NCBI GenBank assembly: GCA_040510575.1
Contig: JBEVIU010000119.1
Location: forward strand, 1 to 32,590
Direction of reading: 5' to 3'
Source of the DNA: DASUMF01 sp040510575
Lineage (GTDB): Bacteria; Actinomycetota; Acidimicrobiia; IMCC26256; DASPTH01
Length of the DNA: 32,590 nucleotides
Positions within the stretch are counted from its first letter, which is position 1; each line of letters begins with the position of its first letter. The notes below the pieces were generated by a model that was not told the DNA's origin, did not search any database, and saw only the letters and a program-made list of their open reading frames with translations. This document shows positions 7,896 through 15,558 of this stretch, in pieces. The translations under genes and the position numbers were made by a program.

Positions 7896-7983
7896 CGTGT
7901 CGACAGCTTCACACACGACATTCGCGCGCCACACAATCAGCGCCAGGCAATCGTGCCGGATGATCAACGGCGCCGAATCGCGT

Positions 7984-7989
7984 GATACT
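7984..7989 (+). promoter_or_regulatory. Possible leaderless -10 box (GATACT)
   Basis: GATACT preceded by TG (an extended -10 look) and five bases from ATG 7995. It matches the -10 consensus at four of six positions, including the key A and final T. Weaker than the other boxes because the first base is G. Confidence 0.35.
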
Positions 7990-7994
7990 GGAGC

Positions 7995-8453
7995 ATGCCC
8001 ACGCTGCTCGTGGTCCATCACACGACGTCGCCCGCGCTCGACACCATGTTCCGCGCGGCGAGCGACGGTGCCGCTGATCCTGCGATCGACGGGGTCGACG
8101 TCGTGGTGCGCGCGGCGCTCGCAGCCACTGCGGTCGACGTGCTGGCGGCGGACGGCTACCTGCTCGGCACACCCGCGAACCTCGGGTACATGTCCGGAGC
8201 GCTCAAGCACTTCTTCGACCAGATCTACTACCCGTGCCTGGAGGCGACGGTCGGGCGCCCGTTCGGTCTCTACGTGCACGGCAACAACGACACCGGCGGC
8301 GCGGTGCGCGCGGTGGAGATGGTCGCCACCGGGCTGCGCTGGCGGCGGGTGCAGGCGCCGGTCGAGGTGATCGGCGAACCCGACCCCGCCGGGGTCGACG
8401 CCTGTTACGAGCTCGGCGCGGCGCTCGCGGCGGGCCTTGCGCTCGACGCCTGA
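7995..8453 (+). CDS. Flavodoxin-like / NAD(P)H-dependent reductase family protein
   Basis: 152 residues. It opens with a beta-strand (TLLVVHHTTSPALDTMF), where the usual FMN phosphate loop would be. The central GTPANLGYMSGALKHFFDQ around 55-73 is characteristic of flavodoxin/WrbA-like proteins, followed by LYVHGNNDTGGA. Likely FMN-binding and cytosolic; partner or substrate unknown. No SD before the ATG. It is alone on the plus strand and converges with the membrane-protein gene 29 bases downstream. Confidence 0.78.
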   Translation: MPTLLVVHHTTSPALDTMFRAASDGAADPAIDGVDVVVRAALAATAVDVLAADGYLLGTPANLGYMSGALKHFFDQIYYPCLEATVGRPFGLYVHGNNDTGGAVRAVEMVATGLRWRRVQAPVEVIGEPDPAGVDACYELGAALAAGLALDA

Positions 8454-8482
8454 CCCCTCGCCGGTTGGTCCTTCCTGGAGCG

Positions 8483-9214
8483 TCAGTCGGCCTCGCGCGG
8501 GCTCGTGACGGTGGCTTCGCCCGCGACCTCCGCTTCGGTCGCGGCGAAGTCGGCTTCGAGGTCGTCGATCGTGCCGACCGGCAGGCCTCGCTTCCGACGG
8601 CGGCTGTACCAGATCTGACCCACTGTGAGCGCGATCGTGAGCGGGGTGAGGATGATCGCGTAGCGCCCGATGAACTGCGAGATCTCCGTGAGTGGTGCCG
8701 CGAGCCAGTCGCCCACGAAGTAGATCAGGCTCACCCGGCCGACCGCGCCCGCCGCGATGAGCGGGAAGAACACGCGGGCGCGCATCCCGGTCGTGCCGGC
8801 CATCGTGCACACGAGTGGGCTCCACCAGCACGCCACCAGGAGGTGCGAGAACTTCCGGAAGCCCCGCTCGATCTTGGTCACCGCGGTGGACGACGCGCCG
8901 AGCTTGTCCTCACCCCAACGCAGCGCGGCATCGCCGTAGTCGCGCCCGAAGAAGTAGTAGAGCGGCGCAAGGAGCAGGATCCGGGTGACGGCCACCACGA
9001 AGAAGACCGTGGCCGGGACCAGAGGCTGCACGAGCAGCAACCGGCTGATGGTGCTCGTCATGAAGAGCAGCGCCGACGGCGCCGCGTCGAGCAGGCTGGG
9101 CCAGATCGCCCGCGACACCTGGCCGACCAGGATCACGAGCGCGATCGGCACGAGGTACATCGCCAGGTGACGGCGATGCGCGGTGTCGATGGCCTTCGCG
9201 ACATCCCCCTGCAT
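8483..9214 (-). CDS. Polytopic membrane protein, possibly DedA/VTT-related
   Basis: About 243 residues with roughly five hydrophobic segments (LVPIALVILVG, LVPATVFFVVAVTRILLL, SHLLVACWWSPLVCTMAG, VFFPLIAAGAVGRVSLIYFVGDWLA, YAIILTPLTIALTV) and a charged C-terminal tail. The run GMRARVFFPLIAAGAVGRVSLIYFVG has the look of VTT/DedA-family proteins (lipid scramblase or transporter-like), but I do not see the full family signature. It follows the TMEM175-type gene. GTG 9232, eight bases after that gene's stop, is an alternative start adding six residues, and is favoured if translation is coupled. Neither start has an SD. Confidence 0.7.
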   Translation of the reverse strand: MQGDVAKAIDTAHRRHLAMYLVPIALVILVGQVSRAIWPSLLDAAPSALLFMTSTISRLLLVQPLVPATVFFVVAVTRILLLAPLYYFFGRDYGDAALRWGEDKLGASSTAVTKIERGFRKFSHLLVACWWSPLVCTMAGTTGMRARVFFPLIAAGAVGRVSLIYFVGDWLAAPLTEISQFIGRYAIILTPLTIALTVGQIWYSRRRKRGLPVGTIDDLEADFAATEAEVAGEATVTSPREAD

Positions 9215-9240
9215 CGGAGACCATGGTGACACGTCTGGCG

Positions 9241-9894
9241 CTACGGCGCGCCTCGGTCGAGCTCGTCCGGATCGCTGGGGGTGACCACCTTCGACGACGG
9301 CCCGGCGATGAAGTACGCCGCCATGAACGCGTAGACGACGAAGCAAGCGGCCGCGTTGACGAACGCGAGCCCGACCGTGCCGAGGTAGACCGCAGGGCCG
9401 ACGAGGCTCCGCTTGAAGGCGGTGCGTGTCCGTTCCGGGGGGATCCCGGGGACGAGGAGCCACGGCCGGTGCACGAGATGCAGCCACATCCACGCGAACG
9501 CGACGCCGATGAAGACCATCGTGCTGCTGTAGATCGCGGCGGCGATGTGGGAATTGCTCCCGCCCTCGCGCACGTAGGTGGCGATCAGATCGGTGGGGAA
9601 GGGCAGGAACGCGATCCCCAGCAGCAACAGCAGGTTGATGAAGAGCAGCCCGCGGTCGACTGCTCCGATGCGCTCGAACATCGAGTGATGGCTCACCCAC
9701 ATGATGCCGATCACGACGAAGGAGAGCGTGAACGCGATGTACGAAGGCCATTGGTCGACGAGCGCGTCGAACAGGTTGCCTTGGCGCGAGTGCGGCACCC
9801 GGATCTCCAGCACGAGGAGCGTGATCGCGATGGCGATCACGCCGTCACTGAACGCCTCGAGTCGATCGGTGGTGCTGCTGGGCGCTTTCAACAC
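9241..9894 (-). CDS. TMEM175-family potassium channel (DUF1211)
   Basis: 217 residues with about six transmembrane segments. The family signature RxxxFSDG is at residues 11-18 (RLEAFSDG), continuing into VIAIAITLLVLEIRVP, the first pore-lining helix. Characterised bacterial members form tetrameric K+ leak channels in the cytoplasmic membrane, and this length fits a single-repeat subunit. Start GTG 9894 was chosen because TAGCGT lies eight bases upstream and there is no SD. It is the first gene of a two-gene leftward unit with the polytopic protein and is divergent from the exported protein at 10007. Confidence 0.9.
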   Translation of the reverse strand: MLKAPSSTTDRLEAFSDGVIAIAITLLVLEIRVPHSRQGNLFDALVDQWPSYIAFTLSFVVIGIMWVSHHSMFERIGAVDRGLLFINLLLLLGIAFLPFPTDLIATYVREGGSNSHIAAAIYSSTMVFIGVAFAWMWLHLVHRPWLLVPGIPPERTRTAFKRSLVGPAVYLGTVGLAFVNAAACFVVYAFMAAYFIAGPSSKVVTPSDPDELDRGAP

Positions 9895-9902
9895 AAGTGG
9901 GC

Positions 9903-9908
9903 ACGCTA
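9903..9908 (-). promoter_or_regulatory. Leaderless -10 box for the TMEM175-type gene
   Basis: TAGCGT on the minus strand, eight bases before GTG 9894. It supports that GTG as the true start. Confidence 0.5.
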
Positions 9909-9946
9909 CCTGCCGAGCCCAGGTGGCCGTCGAGCCGTGCACGGGC

Positions 9947-9972
9947 TTCCGCGCCCCGGTTCCGCGCCCCGG
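9947..9972 (+). repeat. Two tandem copies of a 13-bp unit
   Basis: TTCCGCGCCCCGG occurs twice head to tail, followed by TTCC, in the divergent region between the TMEM175-type gene and the exported protein at 10007. It lies 20-45 bases upstream of the rightward -10 box, where an operator could sit. It may equally be a slippage duplication. Confidence 0.75.
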
Positions 9973-9991
9973 TTCCACCGTCTGGGACTCG

Positions 9992-9997
9992 TAGGCT
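9992..9997 (+). promoter_or_regulatory. Leaderless -10 box for the exported protein at 10007
   Basis: TAGGCT, nine bases before ATG 10007. A GAGG lies only two bases from the ATG, too close to be a normal ribosome site. Confidence 0.45.
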
Positions 9998-10006
9998 GAC
10001 GAGGCG

Positions 10007-12322
10007 ATGAGACGAGCACGAAGCGCGATCGCTGCCGCGCTCGTCGCGCTGGTTGCGGTCGGCGCTGCAGCTCCCGCCACCGCGGCGACGTCGACGTTGC
10101 TGGAGCCCGGTGCTGTCGACCGCGTGCTCGTGATCACCACCCCTGGCGTCGGGTGGTCGTCGATCGACCCGACGCTCACGCCGAACCTCTGGCGCCTGTT
10201 GCGGGGATCGGCCATGGGTGACCTCACCGCTCGGACGCTCGGTCGACCCGACCTCGCGTCGGGGTACCTCACCCTCGGAGCGGGGACGCGCGCGGTGTCG
10301 CCCCGATCGCCGGTCGACGGCGCCGGCATGGAGCCGACGGAGCCGTACGGCGACGTCACCGCGCGCGATGCGTTCCGGGTCAGCACCGGTCGCGATGTCG
10401 AGCGGGGCGTGCTCCAGCTCGGGATCGAGCCCATCCTCGCGGCCAACGCCGACCAGTCGATCGACGTGGTCATCGGCGCGCTCGGTGATGCGCTGGCGGG
10501 TGCCGGCCACGACCGCGCCGTGATCGCCAATGGCGATGGCGCATACCCGGACCAACCCGACGCGATGCGCCGGTACGCGGTGAGCGGGCTGATGGGCGGC
10601 GGCGGAGTGGTGCCTGCCGGGCGAGCCGGCGTCGAGCTCCTCGAGGCGCACGAGCGCGCGCCGTTCGGCCTGCGCTACGACAACGACGCGGTGGTCGACG
10701 CGTTCACGGACGTCTGGGACCCCGGCGCGGTGGTGCTCGTCGAGGGTTCCGACCTCGTCCGCGCTGATGCGTTCGGCCTGCTCGCGACGCCGGAGCAGGC
10801 CAGCGCCGCGGTCCGTCAGGCCCTGCGTCGCACCGACGAGCTCGTCGGCCGACTGTTGGAGCAGGTCGACCTCGATCGCGATGCCGTCGTCGTCATGAGC
10901 CCCACGCGGGCGCGCGGCACCGTCCTGAGCGCAGTCGCGGTGCATGCACCTGGCGTCCCCGCCGGCCTGCTCGCCTCAGCGAGCACGCGTCGTCGCGGGT
11001 TCGTGTTGCTCGGTGACGTTGCGCCGACGCTGCTCGCACTGCTCGGCCTGCCACGCGACGATGCGATGACCGGGACCCGGTTCACCGTCGGTACGCCACT
11101 GCCCTTGTCGACGCGGCTCGAGCGCCTCACCGATGCCACGTCGGCGGCGGTGTTCCGCGACAAGGTGCGGGTGTCGACGACCTATGGCTACGCGGTCGGG
11201 CTGGCCGCGATCCTCGGCCTTTGCGCGTACACGCTGATCGCAGCGAAAGGACGCCGGTGGCGCGCCGGCGTGATCGTCGGTGCGCTCGCCGTGCTCGCCT
11301 ACATCCCCGCGGTGTATCTCGCTCGTCTCCTGCCGCTGTACGACGTCGGCACGCTCGCGTACTGGGCGTTCCTGGTCGCGACCTCGGCCGGCATCGCGTT
11401 GGTGGCGCGACTGGCGACGCGCCGTCGCGTCATCGACTCCCTGCTCGGCGTTCTCGCAGTGATCGTCGCGGTGTTGGTGACCGACGTGATCACCGGCGCG
11501 CGCCTGCAGCTCAGCAGCGCGTTCGGATACTCGGCGACGGTGGGCATCCGCGTCGCCGGCTTCGGGAACATCGCGTATGCAGTGCTCGGCGCGGCCGCGG
11601 TGCTGCTCGCCGGGCTCGTCGCGCATCGGATCGGTGGGCGCCGCGGCGCGATGGTTGCGTCGGCGGTCATGGGGATCGCGTTGCTGGCCGACATCGCGCC
11701 GTTCTGGGGCAGCGATGTCGGTGGAGTGCTCTCGCTGGTGCCCGCCTTCGGGGTGACCGCGCTGATGCTGCTGGGTGTCCGGATCCGGCTCACGTGGCGT
11801 GCGGCCGTCATCGCCGGCACCGCGACGGTGGTGGCGCTCGCCGCACTCACCGCGCTCGATCTCTCCCGCCCCGCCGACGCGCGGACCCACCTCGGGCGGC
11901 TCGCCCAGCAGGTGGCGGACCAGGGCGTGTCGCCGTTCACGAACACCATCGTCCGCAAGGTCGATGCCAACCTCGAGACCTGGTCGACGTCGGAGTGGCG
12001 CTGGGTCCTCGCCATCGCGGTCGTGTTCCTCGTGTACGTCGCGTTCCTCGAGCGCGACCGGGTGCGTCAGGTGCTCGACGCCTTTCCCGAGATGCGCGCC
12101 GCGTTCGTCGGCCTCGTGGTGCTCGCGACCCTCGGCTACGCGTTCAACGACAGCGGTGTGATCATCCCCGCCGTGACGCTGTCGATCGGCAGCCTGGCCC
12201 TGCTGGTGCTCTTCGTGGGCTACGCCGCCGATCTCCGCAGCGCACCAGTACGGCGACGGCGCCGTCAGCCGGTCGACGAGAGCACGCGCTCGGTCGCGAC
12301 GGCTGCCTCGTCCCAGGAGTAG
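10007..12322 (+). CDS. Exported alkaline-phosphatase-fold protein with polytopic membrane domain
   Basis: 771 residues. A Sec signal peptide covers about 1-26 (Arg-rich n-region, Ala/Val core, cleavage near ATA-ATS). Residues ~35-350 form an extracytoplasmic domain with features of the alkaline phosphatase/sulfatase superfamily: VLVITTPGVGWSSIDP, then TPNLWRLL, and the late phrase LGDVAPTLLALLGLP. Expected metal ligands look degenerate: the usual DG after the first strand is absent, and the late DH is replaced (VVVMSPTRARG). About nine to ten transmembrane helices follow from ~383 on, then a basic tail. A non-catalytic binding or transport-linked role is possible. Its neighbours are a GT4 enzyme and a sulfotransferase, hinting at envelope glycan work. 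The last 58 bases overlap the convergent GT4 gene. Confidence 0.8.
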   Translation: MRRARSAIAAALVALVAVGAAAPATAATSTLLEPGAVDRVLVITTPGVGWSSIDPTLTPNLWRLLRGSAMGDLTARTLGRPDLASGYLTLGAGTRAVSPRSPVDGAGMEPTEPYGDVTARDAFRVSTGRDVERGVLQLGIEPILAANADQSIDVVIGALGDALAGAGHDRAVIANGDGAYPDQPDAMRRYAVSGLMGGGGVVPAGRAGVELLEAHERAPFGLRYDNDAVVDAFTDVWDPGAVVLVEGSDLVRADAFGLLATPEQASAAVRQALRRTDELVGRLLEQVDLDRDAVVVMSPTRARGTVLSAVAVHAPGVPAGLLASASTRRRGFVLLGDVAPTLLALLGLPRDDAMTGTRFTVGTPLPLSTRLERLTDATSAAVFRDKVRVSTTYGYAVGLAAILGLCAYTLIAAKGRRWRAGVIVGALAVLAYIPAVYLARLLPLYDVGTLAYWAFLVATSAGIALVARLATRRRVIDSLLGVLAVIVAVLVTDVITGARLQLSSAFGYSATVGIRVAGFGNIAYAVLGAAAVLLAGLVAHRIGGRRGAMVASAVMGIALLADIAPFWGSDVGGVLSLVPAFGVTALMLLGVRIRLTWRAAVIAGTATVVALAALTALDLSRPADARTHLGRLAQQVADQGVSPFTNTIVRKVDANLETWSTSEWRWVLAIAVVFLVYVAFLERDRVRQVLDAFPEMRAAFVGLVVLATLGYAFNDSGVIIPAVTLSIGSLALLVLFVGYAADLRSAPVRRRRRQPVDESTRSVATAASSQE

Positions 12323-13383
12323 CTCCCGGCGGCGATGCGCGCCGCGCCACGCTCGCCCAGCGTGCGGGCTTCGTCGCGATGATCGAGGACCCAGCGGATG
12401 GCTCGCCCCAGTGCGTCGGCGTCGCCAGCCGCGAAGATGCGAGCGGTGTCGCCGACCAGTTCGAGGTGCGCGGCGATGTCGCTGGCCACGATGCAACAGC
12501 CGGCCCGCATGGCTTCGGCGACGACCAACGGCTGGCCTTCCTGGTACGACGGCGCGAGCAGGGCAGCGGCGTTGTCGTAGAGCATCGCGACCACGTCGGG
12601 CTCCTGCACGCCGAGGAAGTGCACGCGCTCACCCGCGGGCTCCGCCTGACGGGCGAGCGCGACTTCTGTGGTGCTTCCCGCCTTCCTGCTTCCGCCAACG
12701 ATGGCGAGGTCGACGTCGATGTCACCACCGCGCAGGAGGTCGAGATAGGCCGCGATCGCGACGTCGACGCCCTTCTCGGGTACGAGCCGTCCGACGACGA
12801 GGAGGTACGCGCGCGGACGCAGGCCGAGCGCGTCGAGGGCGGCGGGATCGACCGGATCGGGTCGCGTCACGCCGTTCGAGATCACGACGATCTTCGCGGC
12901 CCGCTCGTCGCGTGTGAAGAGATCGTCCTGCAACGCCTGTGACACCGCGATCAGCGCATCGGAGCAGCGCAGCGCGATCCACTCGCAGTACCGCAGGAAC
13001 CACCGCGTGACGCGCCCCCACTTCGCGTCCTGCCACTCGATGCGGTGCGCGGTGGTCACGATGCGACGGCGCCGCAGCTTCGGGAGGAAGCAGAACGCCG
13101 ACGACGCGAACGAGTGGTAGTGCACGACGTCGTAGTTCCCGCGTGTCGCGGCCCAGCTCGCTGCGAGCGCGTACGTCAAGCGCTCCCATCCGGAGCCGGA
13201 GGCGGTTCGGAGATGCCGGATCTTCATCCCGCGGTGGGTGACATCCGGTGAGGGCCCCCCGGCGCAGAGCACCGTGACGTCGTGGCCGTCTGAGGCGACG
13301 CGCGCGTAGATCTCCTCACAGTGCCGGGTGACGCCACCCTGGGCTTTGGGCAGCTCGAGCGGACCGATCACTGCGATCTTCAC
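12265..13383 (-). CDS. GT4-family glycosyltransferase
   Basis: 372 residues, GT-B fold. The N-terminal MKIAVIGPLELPKAQGGVTRHCEEI carries the glycine-rich acceptor-side loop. The middle has VVGRLVPEKGVD. The nucleotide-sugar EX7E motif is in PSYQEGQPLVVAEAM (Glu282 and Glu290), with retaining chemistry expected. No membrane helix. It probably transfers a sugar to a lipid-linked or surface glycan on the cytoplasmic face; donor and acceptor unknown. Start GTG 13383 was chosen because homologous GT4 proteins begin at MKIA; it lies 22 bases after the sulfotransferase stop, indicating an operon. The 3' end overlaps the convergent gene. Confidence 0.92.
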   Translation of the reverse strand: MKIAVIGPLELPKAQGGVTRHCEEIYARVASDGHDVTVLCAGGPSPDVTHRGMKIRHLRTASGSGWERLTYALAASWAATRGNYDVVHYHSFASSAFCFLPKLRRRRIVTTAHRIEWQDAKWGRVTRWFLRYCEWIALRCSDALIAVSQALQDDLFTRDERAAKIVVISNGVTRPDPVDPAALDALGLRPRAYLLVVGRLVPEKGVDVAIAAYLDLLRGGDIDVDLAIVGGSRKAGSTTEVALARQAEPAGERVHFLGVQEPDVVAMLYDNAAALLAPSYQEGQPLVVAEAMRAGCCIVASDIAAHLELVGDTARIFAAGDADALGRAIRWVLDHRDEARTLGERGAARIAAGSYSWDEAAVATERVLSSTG

Positions 13384-13405
13384 CGTTGTCGCGCTTGCGG
13401 CCGCG

Positions 13406-14185
13406 TCATGTGACGAAATTCGGCCACAGGGCCCGGTCGAGATCGGGCACGAGGGCGGCGAGACGGTCGACCTCATCCCGGTAGGCCGACGTGATCGACG
13501 CGCGCTCGTGGTCGGGGAGCGTGGCCTTGGTCGACTTGCTCTCGTTCCTGGGCGTGTTGATGTCGGCCGGCACGAAGGAGTCGTCGAGCCCGAGGAACGC
13601 GTAGGTGCGGGCGAGCTCTCCCGCCGCGTCGCGCACGCAACGCTCGTGTTGCTGTACCAGGACCTGCTCGCGTGGGTAGCTCGCGAACAGCTGTTCGAGA
13701 TGGGTCGAGTAGCAACCGAGTCGGAACGCCGCGCTCGCCGTTGCCTGGCTCGAGCGCCGGGTCTCCATCTGGAGTGCGAGGCCCGAGCGGAATCGCTCCA
13801 CCGGGTCGCGGAGCAGCACGAGGATCTTCGCGTCGGGTGCAGCGCGGTGCAGGAGCGCTGGGATCCAGAAGTGCGACACGTACCCGGGTGACCACTCGCC
13901 GACCTGCAGGCCGGGCGGGCGGGGGAAGAAGCGGGCGTACCGATCGACGTCGGGATCGGAGAACTCAGTGCGCCAGTAGCGGTCGAAGAAGCGCAACTCC
14001 TTGACCGGGCTGGCCTGCACCGCGGGATGACTCGTGACGAGGTGGTGCCACCAGGTGGTGCCGGATCGCTGCGTGCCCACGCCGACGAAGGTGGGCGGTC
14101 CGGTGGACCAACCGTCGGGGCACGGAGCCGGGCGCCGCTGCTGCCACTCGCGCTGTGCGCGAGCGGTCAGCGAGCGAAAGCGCAT
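13406..14185 (-). CDS. Sulfotransferase (PAPS-dependent)
   Basis: 259 residues. The PAPS 5'-phosphosulfate loop VGTQRSGTTWW is at 36-46, followed by KELRFFD (62-68) as in heparan-type sulfotransferases. The 3'-phosphate motif LLRDPVERFRSG is at about 124-135. No signal peptide or membrane anchor, so it should act in the cytosol on a soluble or lipid-linked acceptor. It is first in an operon with the GT4 gene, suggesting sulfation of the same glycan or lipid; that link is inference. The ATG is set by a TAGCGT box six bases upstream. Confidence 0.9.
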   Translation of the reverse strand: MRFRSLTARAQREWQQRRPAPCPDGWSTGPPTFVGVGTQRSGTTWWHHLVTSHPAVQASPVKELRFFDRYWRTEFSDPDVDRYARFFPRPPGLQVGEWSPGYVSHFWIPALLHRAAPDAKILVLLRDPVERFRSGLALQMETRRSSQATASAAFRLGCYSTHLEQLFASYPREQVLVQQHERCVRDAAGELARTYAFLGLDDSFVPADINTPRNESKSTKATLPDHERASITSAYRDEVDRLAALVPDLDRALWPNFVT

Positions 14186-14191
14186 CGTGTC

Positions 14192-14197
14192 ACGCTA
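14192..14197 (-). promoter_or_regulatory. Leaderless -10 box for the sulfotransferase operon
   Basis: TAGCGT on the minus strand, six bases before ATG 14185, with no SD. Confidence 0.5.
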
Positions 14198-14248
14198 GGC
14201 GAGCAGGCGAGGCTTGCCCCGTTCGCCGCTCGAGCGCGTACGAGGGCG

Positions 14249-14310
14249 GATCAGTCGCGCCGGTCAGTCGAGCCGGTCAGTCGAGCCGATCAGTCGAGCC
14301 GATCAGTCGC
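14249..14310 (+). repeat. Five tandem copies of a 13-bp unit
   Basis: TCAGTCG recurs exactly every 13 bases (14251, 14264, 14277, 14290, 14303), with AGCCGG, AGCCGA or CGCCGG between copies. The last copy contains the stop codon of the 110-residue gene. Because 13 is not a multiple of three and each unit carries TGA on the minus strand, the array puts stops in all three leftward frames. Confidence 0.9.
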
Positions 14311-14635
14311 GGAGGTACTCGCGCAGCTCGCAGGAGGGGCAGTGCTCGGCCGGGCTCTGTGGGCTGTGGTCGACCCGGTGGTCCGCGAGGGCGGGCAGCG
14401 CGACGAGTGCCGCCACGTCGGCCGGATCGACGTCGCAGGTGATGCGCAGCCAGACCCCGTCGGCGTCGGTCGACGGTTCCATGGAGTCCGGCACGACGCC
14501 GGCGACATCGAGCACCTCAGCGGCGGAGCGGAGGAGATGGCTGGGCTCCGTGGCGGGGCCGAACGTGAGGCACACGGTGCGGGGCTCACTGGTGAGGTCG
14601 GGGCGTGGGGTGCGGCGGGCGTCGATGACGGTCAT
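14303..14635 (-). CDS. Small conserved-looking protein, function unknown
   Basis: 110 residues. The start at ATG 14635 is fixed by a perfect AGGAGG five bases upstream, the strongest SD in the window; upstream ATGs in the same frame have none. It has alternating beta-strands and helices (RTVCLTFGPATE, GVWLRITCDVDPADVAALVAL) and ends with EHCPSCELREYLRD, containing a CxxC pair (Cys99, Cys102) that could bind metal or form a disulfide. No family recognised. The stop codon lies in the 13-bp tandem repeat. Confidence 0.7.
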   Translation of the reverse strand: MTVIDARRTPRPDLTSEPRTVCLTFGPATEPSHLLRSAAEVLDVAGVVPDSMEPSTDADGVWLRITCDVDPADVAALVALPALADHRVDHSPQSPAEHCPSCELREYLRD

Positions 14636-14640
14636 GGGGG

Positions 14641-14716
14641 CCTCCTGGTCGGGGGAGTCGACCATGACCATAAAGAGGCATTGTGAACGCAGGAAGTCTC
14701 CCGATGGTCGCGGGAG
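14641..14716 (-). promoter_or_regulatory. Promoter region, SD and inverted repeat for the 110-residue gene
   Basis: On the minus strand TATGGT (14667-14672) could be the -10, giving a leader of about 25 bases that contains AGGAGG (14641-14646). Upstream lies an inverted repeat, CTCCCG-7-CGGGAG (14698-14716), positioned near a -35 and so a possible operator. Unlike most genes here, this one is leadered with a strong SD. Confidence 0.45.
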
Positions 14717-14776
14717 TAAAGCCTCGGCGAGCACTCGGGGCGCAGCCGCGGGCCGAATAGGCACAGGTCAGCGCAA

Positions 14777-14823
14777 GATCTGCGGTCAGACCTCGATCTG
14801 CCGTCAGACCACGATCTCCAGTC
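14777..14823 (+). repeat. 18-bp direct repeats at the 3' end of the hydrolase gene
   Basis: GATCTGCGGTCAGACCTC (14777-14794) and GATCTGCCGTCAGACCAC (14795-14812) are near-identical, followed by a partial GATCTCCAGTC. The hydrolase stop lies in the second copy, and the first copy holds a second in-frame stop 18 bases downstream. Confidence 0.8.
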
Positions 14824-15502
14824 GCTCGTCGGGCGCCACCGCGGTCAGCAGCGCGGGCAGCGGCGCCGCGCCGAGCACCCCCTCCGTGAACTGCGTCACG
14901 ATCCGATGCCAGAAGGACGCGCGCCACAACATCGCATGCCGTTCGCGTCGGACCTCGACTCGCCAGATGCGGTCGGTGACGGTGGCGGCGAGGCGAGCCC
15001 ACTCGAGCGATCCACGCGGGCTCGTGGTGGTGTCGAGGCGTCCGTGCACGACCAGCACGGCACGACCGGCCATCTGCTGGTACGGCTCACCCGAGGGGAG
15101 CCAGGGCGCGAGCGCCGCCGTCGCCACCACGCGGGGGTGGCCGGCGACGTGCACGGCGGTACGCCCGCCCATGGAGTGCCCCACGAGGACGACGGGGACG
15201 TCGCCGTAACGTTCGGACACCTGGTCGAGGGCCCAGAGCGCATCGGCGACGGGCGACTGCTCGTCGCCGTTCCAGCCCCGCATCCGGTACTGGAGCGACC
15301 ACACCGCGAGCCCGTCGTCGGCGCCCGCCGCGGCGAGGTCGCGCGCGAACGGACGCATGCGGCGGACCGCGAGTTGGCCCGGTTGCACCGCCGAGTGACC
15401 GCGCTCGCGACCGCCGTGCAGGACCAGCGCGACCGCGGTCACGCCGTCGAGTGAGGTGGGCGGCTCGATCGTGTCGAGGCGGGGATGGGCGGCAGCGACC
15501 AC
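14804..15502 (-). CDS. Alpha/beta hydrolase
   Basis: 232 residues with a visible catalytic triad: nucleophile Ser110 in GHSMGG, Asp157 in HGRLDTTT and His189 in RERHAML. An HG motif near residue 29-30 (LVLHGG) supplies the oxyanion hole. No signal peptide, so cytosolic. Substrate unknown; esterase or lipase-like. I chose GTG 15502 because TAGGCT lies eight bases upstream. The ATG at 15553 would put the start only five bases from the divergent CAP-gene ATG. Confidence 0.85.
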   Translation of the reverse strand: MVAAAHPRLDTIEPPTSLDGVTAVALVLHGGRERGHSAVQPGQLAVRRMRPFARDLAAAGADDGLAVWSLQYRMRGWNGDEQSPVADALWALDQVSERYGDVPVVLVGHSMGGRTAVHVAGHPRVVATAALAPWLPSGEPYQQMAGRAVLVVHGRLDTTTSPRGSLEWARLAATVTDRIWRVEVRRERHAMLWRASFWHRIVTQFTEGVLGAAPLPALLTAVAPDERLEIVV

Positions 15503-15510
15503 GGGGCGTG

Positions 15511-15516
15511 AGCCTA
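15511..15516 (-). promoter_or_regulatory. Leaderless -10 box for the alpha/beta hydrolase
   Basis: TAGGCT on the minus strand, eight bases before GTG 15502; it decides the start. Confidence 0.45.
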
Positions 15517-15558
15517 AAGCGAGCGGTCGCGGCTGCCGATCTCTCGTGGACATCGTCG

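Noticed and set aside
10976..12496. 506-residue minus-strand frame
   Set aside because: Arg/His/Glu-rich shadow of the exported membrane protein, without domains.
14249..14310. CRISPR array
   Set aside because: Units are only 13 bases and contiguous, with no spacers and no cas genes nearby.
15503..15553. ATG 15553 as start of the alpha/beta hydrolase
   Set aside because: It would be five bases from the divergent CAP-gene ATG, with no SD; GTG 15502 has a -10 box at the usual spacing.
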